The translations under genes were made by a program, and so were the position numbers. Shown piece by piece: positions 7,726-15,643 of a stretch of DNA of 17,674 bases (positions within the stretch are counted from its first letter, which is position 1; every line of letters begins with the position of its first letter). Location: positions 1 to 17,674 of the forward strand of contig CAZHNN010000030.1 of NCBI GenBank assembly GCA_964533965.1, read 5' to 3'. The notes beneath the pieces are model-generated. The model was not told the DNA's origin. It searched no databases and saw only the letters and a program-made list of their open reading frames with translations. Source of the DNA: RGIG3178 sp964533965 (GTDB lineage Bacteria > Bacillota > Clostridia > Christensenellales > QAND01).

Positions 7726-8790
7726 TTGAAATTGGGATCAACGAACCAGACGGAACAGGGAACCTTACGAAGCGATTATAATTACGAGCTTCCAGATGAG
7801 CTCATTGCTCAAACCCCGGCGGATCAACGCGATCACTCAAGGCTGCTGGTCTTGCACCGAACAGACGGATCGCTTGAACACCGCATTTTTTATGAGGTTG
7901 CAGAGTATTTTAAGCCGGGCGATGTGCTGGTGGTCAACGAAAGCCAGGTCATTCCGGCGCGCCTGTATGGCGTGCGTGAAACGACGGGCGCCAAAATTGA
8001 GTTGCTCTTTTTGAAGCAGATAGAAAAGAATTGCTGGGAAACCCTAGTCAAGCCAGGTCGCCGTGTCAAGACCGGCGAATGGTTGAATTTTGGAGAAGGA
8101 AAATTACGTGCGCAGGTGCTAACCCAAAAGGAAGGCGGCGTACGTGTGATGCGCTTTTTCTACGAAGGCGAATTGTACGCACTGCTCGATGAATTGGGTG
8201 AAATGCCGCTCCCGCCATACATCCATCAAAAACCGACGGATCCGACGCGCTATCAGACGGTCTACGCCAAAGAAAAGGGAAGCGCCGCGGCTCCTACGGC
8301 CGGCCTGCATTTTACAAAGGAGCTTCTGCAGCAGCTTGAGGACAAGGGTGTTACGATCGTCAAGGTATTGTTGCATGTGGGGCTTGGAACATTCCGGCCC
8401 GTACAAGTGGACGATATACGCGAGCACCACATGCACTCGGAGTATTATGAGATAACCGAATCCGCAGCACAGGCTGTCAATGCCGCAAAGGAAAGCGGAC
8501 ATCGCGTTTTTGCGGTCGGCACGACAAGCGTGCGCGTGCTGGAGAGCTGTGCAGACGAGAACGGAAGATTAAAGGCCCAGACGGGCTGGACGGACATCTT
8601 CCTTTATCCCGGCGTACCATTTCGCGTTGTGGATGCACTGATCACGAACTTTCACCTGCCCGAATCCACTTTGTTGATGCTCGTGAGCGCGTTTACGGAC
8701 AGGGAAACAATCTTGAGAACATACCGGACAGCCGTGCTGATGCAATACCGTTTCTTCAGCTTCGGCGACGCGATGCTGATATTGGATTAG
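7726..8790 (+). CDS. queA: S-adenosylmethionine:tRNA ribosyltransferase-isomerase QueA
   Basis: Transfers and isomerises the ribose of SAM onto preQ1 at position 34 of tRNA, giving epoxyqueuosine; it acts after Tgt. Family signatures are YELPDELIAQTPADQRDHSR near the N-terminus, LVVNESQVIPARLYG, MPLPPYI, then YQTVYAKEKGSAAAPTAGLH, LLHVGLGTFRPV, HSEYYEI, VGTTSVRVLES, VDALITNFHLPESTLLMLVS, and YRFFSFGDAML at the end. No ATG exists before the conserved N-terminus, so translation must begin at a TTG: 7726 (354 residues) or 7732, behind the purine-rich AGAAGAAGAGAG. This adds about 15 residues before the usual QueA start. It lies shortly after ruvB and 9 nt before tgt. Confidence 0.96.
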   Translation: MKLGSTNQTEQGTLRSDYNYELPDELIAQTPADQRDHSRLLVLHRTDGSLEHRIFYEVAEYFKPGDVLVVNESQVIPARLYGVRETTGAKIELLFLKQIEKNCWETLVKPGRRVKTGEWLNFGEGKLRAQVLTQKEGGVRVMRFFYEGELYALLDELGEMPLPPYIHQKPTDPTRYQTVYAKEKGSAAAPTAGLHFTKELLQQLEDKGVTIVKVLLHVGLGTFRPVQVDDIREHHMHSEYYEITESAAQAVNAAKESGHRVFAVGTTSVRVLESCADENGRLKAQTGWTDIFLYPGVPFRVVDALITNFHLPESTLLMLVSAFTDRETILRTYRTAVLMQYRFFSFGDAMLILD

Positions 8791-8799
8791 GAGTGCTTT

Positions 8800-9909
8800 A
8801 TGGCGATTCAATTTGAACTGCAGCATGTCTGCAAACAAACCGGCGCCCGGGCGGGCATTCTGCATACCCCGCATGCCGACATACCAACGCCGGTGTTTAT
8901 GCCGGTGGGCACCCAGGCTACCGTCAAGGCGCTGACGCCCGACATGGTATATGGCCTTGGCGCTCGCATCGTGCTGTCCAACACATATCACCTTGAAATG
9001 CGTCCCGGCAGTGAGCTTGTTAAGGAAGCCGGCGGGCTGCATACGTTCATGCGCTGGCCTGGCGCAATACTCACTGACAGCGGCGGATTTCAGGTGTTCA
9101 GCCTGAATGGGATGCGCAAGATCAACGACGACGGTGTGACATTCCAATCGCATATCGACGGGAGTACGCACGTATTTACACCCGAGGCATCCATGGCGAT
9201 CCAGCAGAACCTCGGATCGGACATCGTGATGTCTTTTGACGAGTGCGCGGCGCATACGTCGACCTACGAGTATACCAAGCAGGCAATGGAGCGTACACAT
9301 GCCTGGGCGAAACGCGGACAGGATGCCATGAAGAATTCCAGACAGGCGTTGTTCGGCATCGTGCAGGGCGGCATGTTCGAAGACCTGCGGGCTGAGTCGG
9401 CCAAAACCATCGATTCGATGGGATTCCCCGGCAACGCCATCGGCGGTTTGAGCGTCGGGGAGGAAAAACCGGTGATGTACCGCATGCTCGAATTGGTAAC
9501 CCCTCTTTTGGATACTCAAAAACCCCGCTACCTGATGGGGGTTGGCAGCCCCGATTGCCTTGTCAACGGCGTGTTGTGCGGCGTGGATATGTTCGACTGC
9601 GTCATGCAGACCCGCATGGGACGTACGGCGGCGGCGTTTGATCCCATGGGCAAGCGCATCAACCTTCGCAATGCGCAATATACGCATGACTTTACCGTCA
9701 TTGACCATAACTGCCATTGCCCCGCCTGCAACGGAGGGTTTACAAAGGCGTACTTAAGACACCTGTACATGGCGGAGGAAATTCTAGCGGCAACGCTTGT
9801 GTCCGCGCACAACATAGCCTATTCGCTCAGCCTAATGAAGCACATGAGGCAAGCCATATTCAACGACAGATTATTGGATTTTGTACAGGAACATGTGTAT
9901 GGCGCTTGA
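8800..9909 (+). CDS. tgt: tRNA-guanine transglycosylase
   Basis: A 369-residue TIM-barrel enzyme that exchanges guanine 34 of GUN-anticodon tRNAs for preQ1. Seen directly: LSNTYHLEMRPG (59-70), LTDSGGFQVFSL with Asp93, DECAAH (147-152), GIVQGGMFEDLR (186-197), AIGGLSVGE (213-221), YLMGVGSP (244-251), and MFDCVMQTR with nucleophile Asp266. The zinc site is C305-x-C307-x2-C310 with His337. The stretch after the nucleophile (QTRMGRTAAAF) departs from the more usual P-T-R...R-N-G-T type sequence but keeps its length. AGGAG overlaps the queA stop codon, implying translational coupling. Whether preQ1 is made or imported cannot be told from this window. Confidence 0.97.
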   Translation: MAIQFELQHVCKQTGARAGILHTPHADIPTPVFMPVGTQATVKALTPDMVYGLGARIVLSNTYHLEMRPGSELVKEAGGLHTFMRWPGAILTDSGGFQVFSLNGMRKINDDGVTFQSHIDGSTHVFTPEASMAIQQNLGSDIVMSFDECAAHTSTYEYTKQAMERTHAWAKRGQDAMKNSRQALFGIVQGGMFEDLRAESAKTIDSMGFPGNAIGGLSVGEEKPVMYRMLELVTPLLDTQKPRYLMGVGSPDCLVNGVLCGVDMFDCVMQTRMGRTAAAFDPMGKRINLRNAQYTHDFTVIDHNCHCPACNGGFTKAYLRHLYMAEEILAATLVSAHNIAYSLSLMKHMRQAIFNDRLLDFVQEHVYGA

Positions 9910-9922
9910 CGAGCAAACCGGA

Positions 9923-9946
9923 TTCCGATAAGATTGTTCCGATAAG
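9923..9946 (+). repeat. Short direct repeat between tgt and yajC
   Basis: TTCCGATAAG occurs at 9923-9932 and again at 9937-9946, a period of 14 bases. It could be a slippage duplication. No function is evident. Confidence 0.4.
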
Positions 9947-9966
9947 GACTCGAAGGAGAAATGAAA

Positions 9967-10314
9967 ATGCCGTTAGATTTTGGACAACAGATCGTAACCA
10001 ATCTACCGATTATCGGTCTCATCGTTGTGTTTGTATTGATGACCATCATCCCGCAGCGCAAACGCAGCAAAGAAGTCAAGAAAATGATGGATGCCATGAA
10101 GAAGGGCGATTGGGTCAAGACGATCGGCGGCCTTACGGGAAGAGTTGTGTCTGCAACGGATGAGTACGTAGTCATAGAAACCGGTCCGCAGCATGTACAG
10201 CTCATGTTCACCCGCGGCGCCATCGCTTCGGTCGGAGATTCTCCCGTGGAAGCGGATGGTCTTTCGGAAACGGATGTGCAGGTTGCAACCAAATCGTCCG
10301 ACAAAAAGAAATAA
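9967..10314 (+). CDS. yajC: Preprotein translocase subunit YajC
   Basis: A small (115-residue) single-span membrane protein that associates with SecD and SecF in the Sec holotranslocon. One hydrophobic segment (about residues 13-30) is followed by the family signature IIPQRKRSKEVKKMMDAMKK, then GDWVKTIGGLTGRV and a short beta-rich cytoplasmic domain, ending in a lysine-rich tail. Two ATGs compete: 9961 is only 2 nt from AAGGAG (9953-9958), while 9967 is 8 nt away, so I chose 9967. It closes the proA-ruv-que block, and a strong terminator follows. Its SecD/SecF partners begin about 750 nt downstream under their own promoter. Confidence 0.93.
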   Translation: MPLDFGQQIVTNLPIIGLIVVFVLMTIIPQRKRSKEVKKMMDAMKKGDWVKTIGGLTGRVVSATDEYVVIETGPQHVQLMFTRGAIASVGDSPVEADGLSETDVQVATKSSDKKK

Positions 10315-10341
10315 TAAAATAAAGTCAATTCATTGGATCAT

Positions 10342-10369
10342 AACGCGGCAGAGTTCTGCCGCGTTTTTT
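10342..10369 (+). terminator. Rho-independent terminator after yajC
   Basis: AACGCGGCAG (10342-10351) pairs perfectly with CTGCCGCGTT (10356-10365) around an AGTT loop, and six Ts follow (10364-10369). Confidence 0.92.
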
Positions 10370-10426
10370 CATAATTGGAAAACCTCAGGCATATCTTGAA
10401 CAAAGAATGCATAAGGGGTTGTGGTC

Positions 10427-10867
10427 ATGAAAAAGAGAAGGACAACGGGAATACGCCACGCGGGAGGCGAGAAACAGACTTCCCAGGTCGGCAGGAAATT
10501 GATTTTGGGTGTGTTAACCGCACTGGTGTTCACCGCGGCCTGCATCCTTGTGATCGCGTTTCTGATCAAGTCCATGAATTTGCCTGATTCGGCGATCCAT
10601 CCGATCAACATTGCCGTTAAGATGCTCGCCGCAATGCTCGCTGCGTTTGTAGCAACAAGATCCTTGCCATCGTATACTTGGGCAGTGGGTTCAGCGGCAG
10701 GTGTGCTGTATACGTTGGTGGGATATGTGCTCATCGCGCTGTTGGATGGTGGATTCGGCCATCTGGCGCTGCTTTTGGGCGACGTTGTCATGGGTGCCAT
10801 CGTCGGATTTGCAACCGGCATCCTGGCACAGATGATGCCGAAGAAAAAAGCTGTCATCAAGCGGTGA
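10427..10867 (+). CDS. TIGR04086-family (YrzE-like) membrane protein
   Basis: A 146-residue protein with a basic N-terminal tail (MKKRRTTGIR) and four hydrophobic segments at about 24-48, 57-77, 84-106 and 112-136, the last containing DVVMGAIVGFATGILAQM. It ends in a basic KKKAVIKR tail. Length, four-span topology and position directly after yajC match the TIGR04086/YrzE family, whose function is unknown; in B. subtilis yrzE also lies next to the yajC homologue. AAGGGG (10413-10418) is 8 nt before the ATG at 10427; a GTG at 10421 is too close to it. Terminators on both sides make it a separate transcription unit or dependent on read-through; I see no convincing promoter. Confidence 0.8.
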   Translation: MKKRRTTGIRHAGGEKQTSQVGRKLILGVLTALVFTAACILVIAFLIKSMNLPDSAIHPINIAVKMLAAMLAAFVATRSLPSYTWAVGSAAGVLYTLVGYVLIALLDGGFGHLALLLGDVVMGAIVGFATGILAQMMPKKKAVIKR

Positions 10868-10878
10868 ACCGGGCTTGT

Positions 10879-10906
10879 AGCAAACCAGGATAGCTGTTGC
10901 TTTTTT
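10879..10906 (+). terminator. Terminator 1 after the TIGR04086 gene
   Basis: AGCAA (10879-10883) and CAG (10886-10888) pair with CTG (10894-10896) and TTGCT (10897-10901), with a 2-nt bulge. A run of six Ts (10901-10906) follows. A modest stem, but well placed 11 nt after the stop codon. Confidence 0.6.
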
Positions 10907-10924
10907 ATGACCCACCGATTCATC

Positions 10925-10960
10925 ATAGCGGCATTTTATATGCCGCTATTTTCTTTTGTT
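10925..10960 (+). terminator. Terminator 2 after the TIGR04086 gene
   Basis: ATAGCGGCAT (10925-10934) and ATGCCGCTAT (10940-10949) form a perfect 10-bp stem with loop TTTAT, followed by a T-rich tail (TTTTCTTTTGTTT). It isolates secD from upstream transcription. Confidence 0.88.
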
Positions 10961-10994
10961 TAGAAAGGAGAAACATGAATCCGCCTTCTACGCA

Positions 10995-11023
10995 TTGACG
11001 AAGATTTTTCGAACACCTATAAT
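10995..11023 (+). promoter_or_regulatory. SigA promoter for secD-secF
   Basis: TTGACG (10995-11000), a 17-nt spacer and a perfect TATAAT (11018-11023) lie between the tandem terminators and secD. This is the best promoter in the window. Transcription would begin near 11030, about 40 nt before the secD start. Confidence 0.88.
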
Positions 11024-11069
11024 GAGTTGATAGCGTAGTTGGTTTGAACGATGTTTGGAGGAATTGCAT

Positions 11070-12314
11070 ATGAAAAGGCGCGGCATCACCGGACTGGTCG
11101 TCATGATTGCATTGCTGGCGGCGTTGACCTATGTGGCCAAGTTCGGGGTCTCGTTCGGCATTTGGGAGATCAAGCCGATCGGAGCTCAAATAAAGGAGAA
11201 GAAACTCGGTTTGGATCTAACGGGCGGGTTTTACGCGGTCTACCAAGCGAAGAGCGATGGCGTAGAGGATTTTCAGAATAAACTGCAGGGTACAATGAAT
11301 ATTTTCCGTTCACGGCTTGATGCCAAGGGAATGACCGAGGCAACCATAACGCAACAGGGGTCGGACAGCATCCGTGTAGAGATCCCTTCGAGCAAGGCGG
11401 ATGCGTCCATACTCAGCCAATACCTGGCGACACCTGCCAAACTGGAATGGCGCGATCCGAATGGCAATGTAGTTCTTACAGGTTCAGAAGTGGTATCTGC
11501 TTCCGCTGGACAGGCTGAAGGGCAATACGTGGTCTCGTTCAAATTATCAGCTTCAGGTACTACCAAATTTGCCGCAGCTACCCAGACATTCCTCGGTAAA
11601 AACATCGGAATCTATGTGGATGACAAACAGATCTCGAATCCAACGGTTCAAAGTGTCATAGCAAACGGCACAGGTACTATCAGCGGCAGCTTTACGCGTG
11701 AGAGCGCGATAGAGCTTGCTACGCAGATCGAATCCGGCGCGATACCGTTGAGCCTGACGGAAACCGAAGTGCACACCATCAGCGCTTCGCTGGGCGCCGA
11801 TGTATTGACGCGAAGCATCCTTGCCGGTGTCATCGGCACCGTTCTTGTCATGCTGTTCATGTTGATCATGTACAGAGCCGCCGGGTTGATGGCGGACATA
11901 GCCCTTGGATTCTATATCGTCATCAACTTTTTCTGCATCCTGACCATGCCGTGGATTCAGTTGACATTGGCTGGTATCGCTGGCGTCATTTTGTCCATTG
12001 GAATGGCGGTGGATGCGAATGTCATTATCTTTGAGAGGATCAGAGACGAGCTGAGAAGGGGCAAGACAATTGAAGTTGCGTTGGAAGCGGGCTTCCACAG
12101 GGCGTTCAATGCGATCTTCGATTCTCATATCACAATGCTCATCGCGGCGTTCGTACTAATGGTATTTGGAGCGGGATCGATAAAAGGATTTGCCTATACA
12201 CTGGCAATCGGAGCAGGAGTATCCCTGTTCTCCGCGTTCACCATAACACGGTCTCTGTTGCGTAAAGTTGTAAGAATGAACATCCTGAACAAGAAATGGT
12301 TGGTGAGAGTGTAA
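11070..12314 (+). CDS. secD: Protein translocase subunit SecD
   Basis: A 414-residue RND-fold membrane protein that, with SecF, uses the proton motive force to help exported proteins leave SecYEG. One N-terminal span (about 8-26) is followed by LGLDLTGGFYAVYQA (46-60), the large extracytoplasmic P1 domain, then five spans from about 248 on. The transmembrane motif GMAVDANVIIFERIRDELRR (311-330) carries Asp315, equivalent to the proton-pathway Asp of the SecD half. AGSIKGFAYTLAIGAGVSLF (368-387) is also typical. GGAGGA (11057-11062) lies 7 nt before the ATG at 11070; an in-frame TTG at 11055 overlaps the ribosome-binding site. secF follows after one base. Confidence 0.96.
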   Translation: MKRRGITGLVVMIALLAALTYVAKFGVSFGIWEIKPIGAQIKEKKLGLDLTGGFYAVYQAKSDGVEDFQNKLQGTMNIFRSRLDAKGMTEATITQQGSDSIRVEIPSSKADASILSQYLATPAKLEWRDPNGNVVLTGSEVVSASAGQAEGQYVVSFKLSASGTTKFAAATQTFLGKNIGIYVDDKQISNPTVQSVIANGTGTISGSFTRESAIELATQIESGAIPLSLTETEVHTISASLGADVLTRSILAGVIGTVLVMLFMLIMYRAAGLMADIALGFYIVINFFCILTMPWIQLTLAGIAGVILSIGMAVDANVIIFERIRDELRRGKTIEVALEAGFHRAFNAIFDSHITMLIAAFVLMVFGAGSIKGFAYTLAIGAGVSLFSAFTITRSLLRKVVRMNILNKKWLVRV

Positions 12315-12315
12315 G

Positions 12316-13251
12316 ATGGAAAACTTCAGCTTTGTCAAACATGCGAAAAAATTCTTGATTTTATCCATATCTATTCTTGTCCTGGGCATTGCAGTTGGGC
12401 TTTTCAAAGGCGGCTTGAATATGGGCCTTGACTTTACAGGCGGATCGATCCTCACCGTGAATATCGGAAGTACGTTTGACGTTACACCCGTGCAAAATGC
12501 CATAAGCGCTATTGGTGAAAATGGCTTTACGGTTTTAAAAACGACTCAGACGGGAAGCTCTGAACAAACGGTAGCGCAGATACGCCTTCGCACCAAGGCT
12601 ACGGATGAGCAGGATCGTGCACGGCGTGATGCCATACTAAAGGAGATACAAAAAACCTATCCCAATGCCGCCATCGCAAACGTGGAACGCGTGGGCGCTG
12701 TGGCGTCGATGACGATGATCAAGAATGCGCTCCTTTCTGTACTGGCAGCATGGGTATTGATCCTTATCTATGTGAGCATCCGCTTTCAGTTCCATTCGGC
12801 GTTGGCGGCAATCTTTACCCTCGTCAACGACGTGCTAATTATGACATCGCTGGTCTGTATACTGCGCGTTGAGGTAAACAGTTCCTTCATCGCTGCTGTG
12901 TTGACCATTGTGGGTTACAGCATCAACAATACCATCGTTGTCTTTGATAGGGTAAGGGATGACGGTAAAGAAAACCCGAACATGCCATTTGCTGATCTTG
13001 TGGATAAAGCGACAAGAGATACCTTTACACGAAGCGTTTATACAGTATTGACTGCGCTGATTTCCATTACAGCTTTGTATATCTTTGGAACTTCTCAGGT
13101 TAAGGAGTTCGCGGAACCAATCATCATGGGACTTTTGGTCGGGGCATATTCAAGCCTCTTCCTGTCCGGTCCTGCGTGGGTCTGGCTGGATAAACACGGC
13201 AAGACAAAGGAAAGGGGAATTAACAAGAAGGGTTCTCCCGCACGCGCATAA
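12316..13251 (+). CDS. secF: Protein translocase subunit SecF
   Basis: A 311-residue partner of SecD with an N-terminal span (about 12-30), NMGLDFTGGSILTV (35-48), a periplasmic domain, VGAVASMTMIKNALLSVLAA (126-145) and five C-terminal spans. The family motif region reads GYSINNTIVVFDRVRDD (200-216), and the later span has RDTFTRSVYTVLTALI with Arg239. Two polar positions differ from the usual sequence: NDVLIM (171) in place of HDVL, and NN (204-205) in place of ND. It starts one base after the secD stop without a clear Shine-Dalgarno of its own, so translation is probably coupled. The tail is basic. Confidence 0.95.
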   Translation: MENFSFVKHAKKFLILSISILVLGIAVGLFKGGLNMGLDFTGGSILTVNIGSTFDVTPVQNAISAIGENGFTVLKTTQTGSSEQTVAQIRLRTKATDEQDRARRDAILKEIQKTYPNAAIANVERVGAVASMTMIKNALLSVLAAWVLILIYVSIRFQFHSALAAIFTLVNDVLIMTSLVCILRVEVNSSFIAAVLTIVGYSINNTIVVFDRVRDDGKENPNMPFADLVDKATRDTFTRSVYTVLTALISITALYIFGTSQVKEFAEPIIMGLLVGAYSSLFLSGPAWVWLDKHGKTKERGINKKGSPARA

Positions 13252-13272
13252 TATCGTTAATTGTACTATATC

Positions 13273-13300
13273 AGACGAGCTTTTAGACAAAAGCTCGTCT
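13273..13300 (+). other. Perfect 12-bp hairpin between secF and recJ
   Basis: AGACGAGCTTTT (13273-13284) pairs perfectly with AAAAGCTCGTCT (13289-13300) around loop AGAC. No T-run follows on either strand, so it is not a standard intrinsic terminator. It ends 16 nt before the recJ start and 6 nt before its GGGGG ribosome-binding region. Confidence 0.7.
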
Positions 13301-13316
13301 TGTCTATGGGGGTTAA

Positions 13317-15643
13317 ATGCTTCAGATCCGTGTCCGACAATCCGATAAAGAAACGGATGAAACCATACGAACAATTGCGGAAGCCACAGGCATACAACCG
13401 CTCGCGGCGAGAATTTTGATTCGCCGCGGCTTTGACGATGCGCAAAAGGCAAAAGCTTTTTTGGATGCGGATACCCTGCATGATCCATATCTGATGGAGG
13501 GCATGGATGAGGCTGTTGATCTCATACATGCCGCTATACATTCGAATTGGCCTATCACCGTCTTCGGGGATTACGATTGCGATGGAACCTGTGCTGTTTC
13601 CATGCTGTCCCTNNNNNNNNNNCGTTTTCCGATGCCGGGAAGCCCGTTTTCATCCATATTCCCGACAGGCACACCGAAGGGTACGGTTTGAACGAACAGG
13701 CCGTCCGTTCGATTGCACAGCGCGGCGGATTGCTGATCACCGTGGATTGCGGCATCACGAATCTTGCGGAGGTAGAGCTGGCCAAACGCCTCGGTCTGCA
13801 TGTTATCGTAACCGATCACCATCAAAGTCTTGAAAAATTGCCGGAATGCATCTGTCTCAATCCTCCTTCAGGCAAACGTTATCCGTTTTCCCAGTTATGC
13901 GGCGCCGGGATCGCATTGAAGCTCGTTCAAGCGCTTTTTGGGGATGATGCGATGCGATATATCGATCTGGCAGCCATCGCTACCATCGCAGACTTGGTAC
14001 CGCTATTGGATGAAAACCGCACCATCGTAAACAGGGGACTTCACTTGCTTGCACAGCAAGAAAGGCCTGGTCTTGCGGCGTTGATGGATGTCTGCGGATA
14101 TAAAACCGCGCTTTCCGCCGGGCAGATCGCTTTTGGTTTGGCGCCGCGCATCAATGCTGCAGGCCGCATGGGAGACGCAAGCCGTGCTTTCAGGCTGTTC
14201 ACGACAGCAGATGCGGAAGAAGCCGTTCGCTTGGCACAGGAACTGGACAGAGAAAACGCAATTCGCCAGCAAGAGGAAAAGCAAATACTTTCTGAAGCCG
14301 TCGAACTGCTTTCAGAGGATATAGCCGAAAAGCGCACAGCGGTAGCTGCGCAAAAGAACTGGCAAAAAGGCGTCATCGGCATCGTTGCCTCACGCCTGGT
14401 GGAGTTGTACAGCAGGCCATCTGCCGTGATATCGATCGCGGAGGACGGTGTTTGCACCGGTTCTGCCAGAGGCATAAAGGGTGTGCACATTTTTAAAGCG
14501 CTGGATGACTGCAAGCAATGTCTTTTACGCTACGGCGGCCATGAGCAGGCAGGAGGATTTTCGCTAAAACAGGAGGATTTGTCGCTTTTTCTGGAAGCTT
14601 TTGAATCCCATTTCGCAAAGACCTATCCGCCTGAACTCTTTACACAGCAAGCGGATTGCGACGCCATCATTGAGCCACAGCAAATCACCCTTTCGCTCGC
14701 CAAGGACATGGAGCAATTGGCGCCGTTTGGCATCGGTAATCCGACGCCTTCGTTCTTGATGAAAGGCGCCGTGTTGTCCGGATTGTCCAAGCTTGGCAAG
14801 ACGGACGACCACCTTCGCATTCTGTTGGAAAAGAACGGCCACCGATCGGAAGCGCTGCTGTTCAGAGCCAAGCAGTATAACTTGCCCAGAATATCCTCCG
14901 AATGCGATTTTGTGGGAACGCTGGAGGCGGATAACTATTTGGGAACGCAGAGGGCCAGGTATCTTTTGAGCGCGGTTCGTCCGGTCATGCGCGGATTGTT
15001 CGATATGGCCGCTCAGGCGGGCGGCATGTTCGGATATGGGTTTGCACGCTGCGCATCGGACAAACTTTTACCACTAGCGCTGCAGCAAGCCGATGAGCTT
15101 AGCAGAAATTCTCCCTTTGGCCTGTTGCTCTTGATCCATACGCCCTCCGCCTTAGAGAGGGCATGCCGACACTGGAGTGAAGAGAAAGCAATGGCTCTGT
15201 TGGATGTCTACGTGGAGACCCTGCAGAACGTAAGGCACGGCAGAAACGCACTCGCGATAGCGATCAGAGAATCAAATTTGGCATATCCTAAGCGTTACAG
15301 GCTGGATAGCGATGAAGAGATGAGACAATACGCAGCATCGCTGCAGTTGCAGCGGGATGATATGGCTTGCATATACCGCGCATTGCTCCTGCAGGCGCGC
15401 AAGCCGATGGATTTAAACGACCGTTGTACGATGACAGCCAGTGCAACGGGAATGCGATCGGACAGCGTGGGCGCGGCGATCGCGGTGTTTGAGGACTTGG
15501 GATTTCTCCGCGTTGAACCGATGGTATTGCAGCCGACAAACTATGCAATAAAGCGAAACCTTGAAGACAGCATGGTGTATAATGGTATGAAACAGATGCA
15601 AAGGGGGGAGATACATGGATCGCAAGGAGAGCGCAATGCCTGA
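13317..15643 (+). CDS. recJ: Single-stranded-DNA-specific exonuclease RecJ (interrupted by assembly gap)
   Basis: DHH-family 5'-3' exonuclease for recombination and mismatch/base-excision repair. About 775 codons, normal for Firmicutes. Motifs: DYDCDG (residues 85-90, the DYDxDG metal site), VDCGIT at 13742, TDHH at 13811-13822, APRINAAGRM at 14141-14170, GSARGIKGV, and the DHHA1 GGHEQAGG at 14534. An OB-type region and a C-terminal extension with a winged-helix-like end (ASATGMRSDSVGAAIAVFED) follow. Ns at 13613-13622 fall between MLSL and FSDAGKPVFIHIPDRHTEG. The frames on the two sides differ, so the true gap length is 11, 14 or another value of that series; both halves align with one RecJ. 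The start ATG has GGGGG 4 nt upstream. The end overlaps rel. Confidence 0.94.
13613..13622. other. Assembly gap (10 Ns) inside recJ
   Basis: Ten undetermined bases in the DHH domain. The reading frame changes across the run, showing that the N count is a placeholder and not a measured length. Confidence 0.95.

Noticed and set aside
8569..9717. 382-codon minus-strand open frame across queA and tgt
   Set aside because: It is antisense to two clear enzymes, with no ribosome-binding site or family features seen.
10975..10998. 7-codon ORF as a leader peptide controlling secD
   Set aside because: The secD promoter's -35 box overlaps the ORF's end, so transcripts from that promoter would start downstream of it.
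10868..11069. SCIFF (six-cysteine) peptide gene hidden before secD
   Set aside because: I looked for a Cys-rich short ORF in this spacer and found none.
13317..15643. recJ as a frameshifted pseudogene
   Set aside because: The only frame change coincides with the N run; all catalytic motifs are present on both sides.
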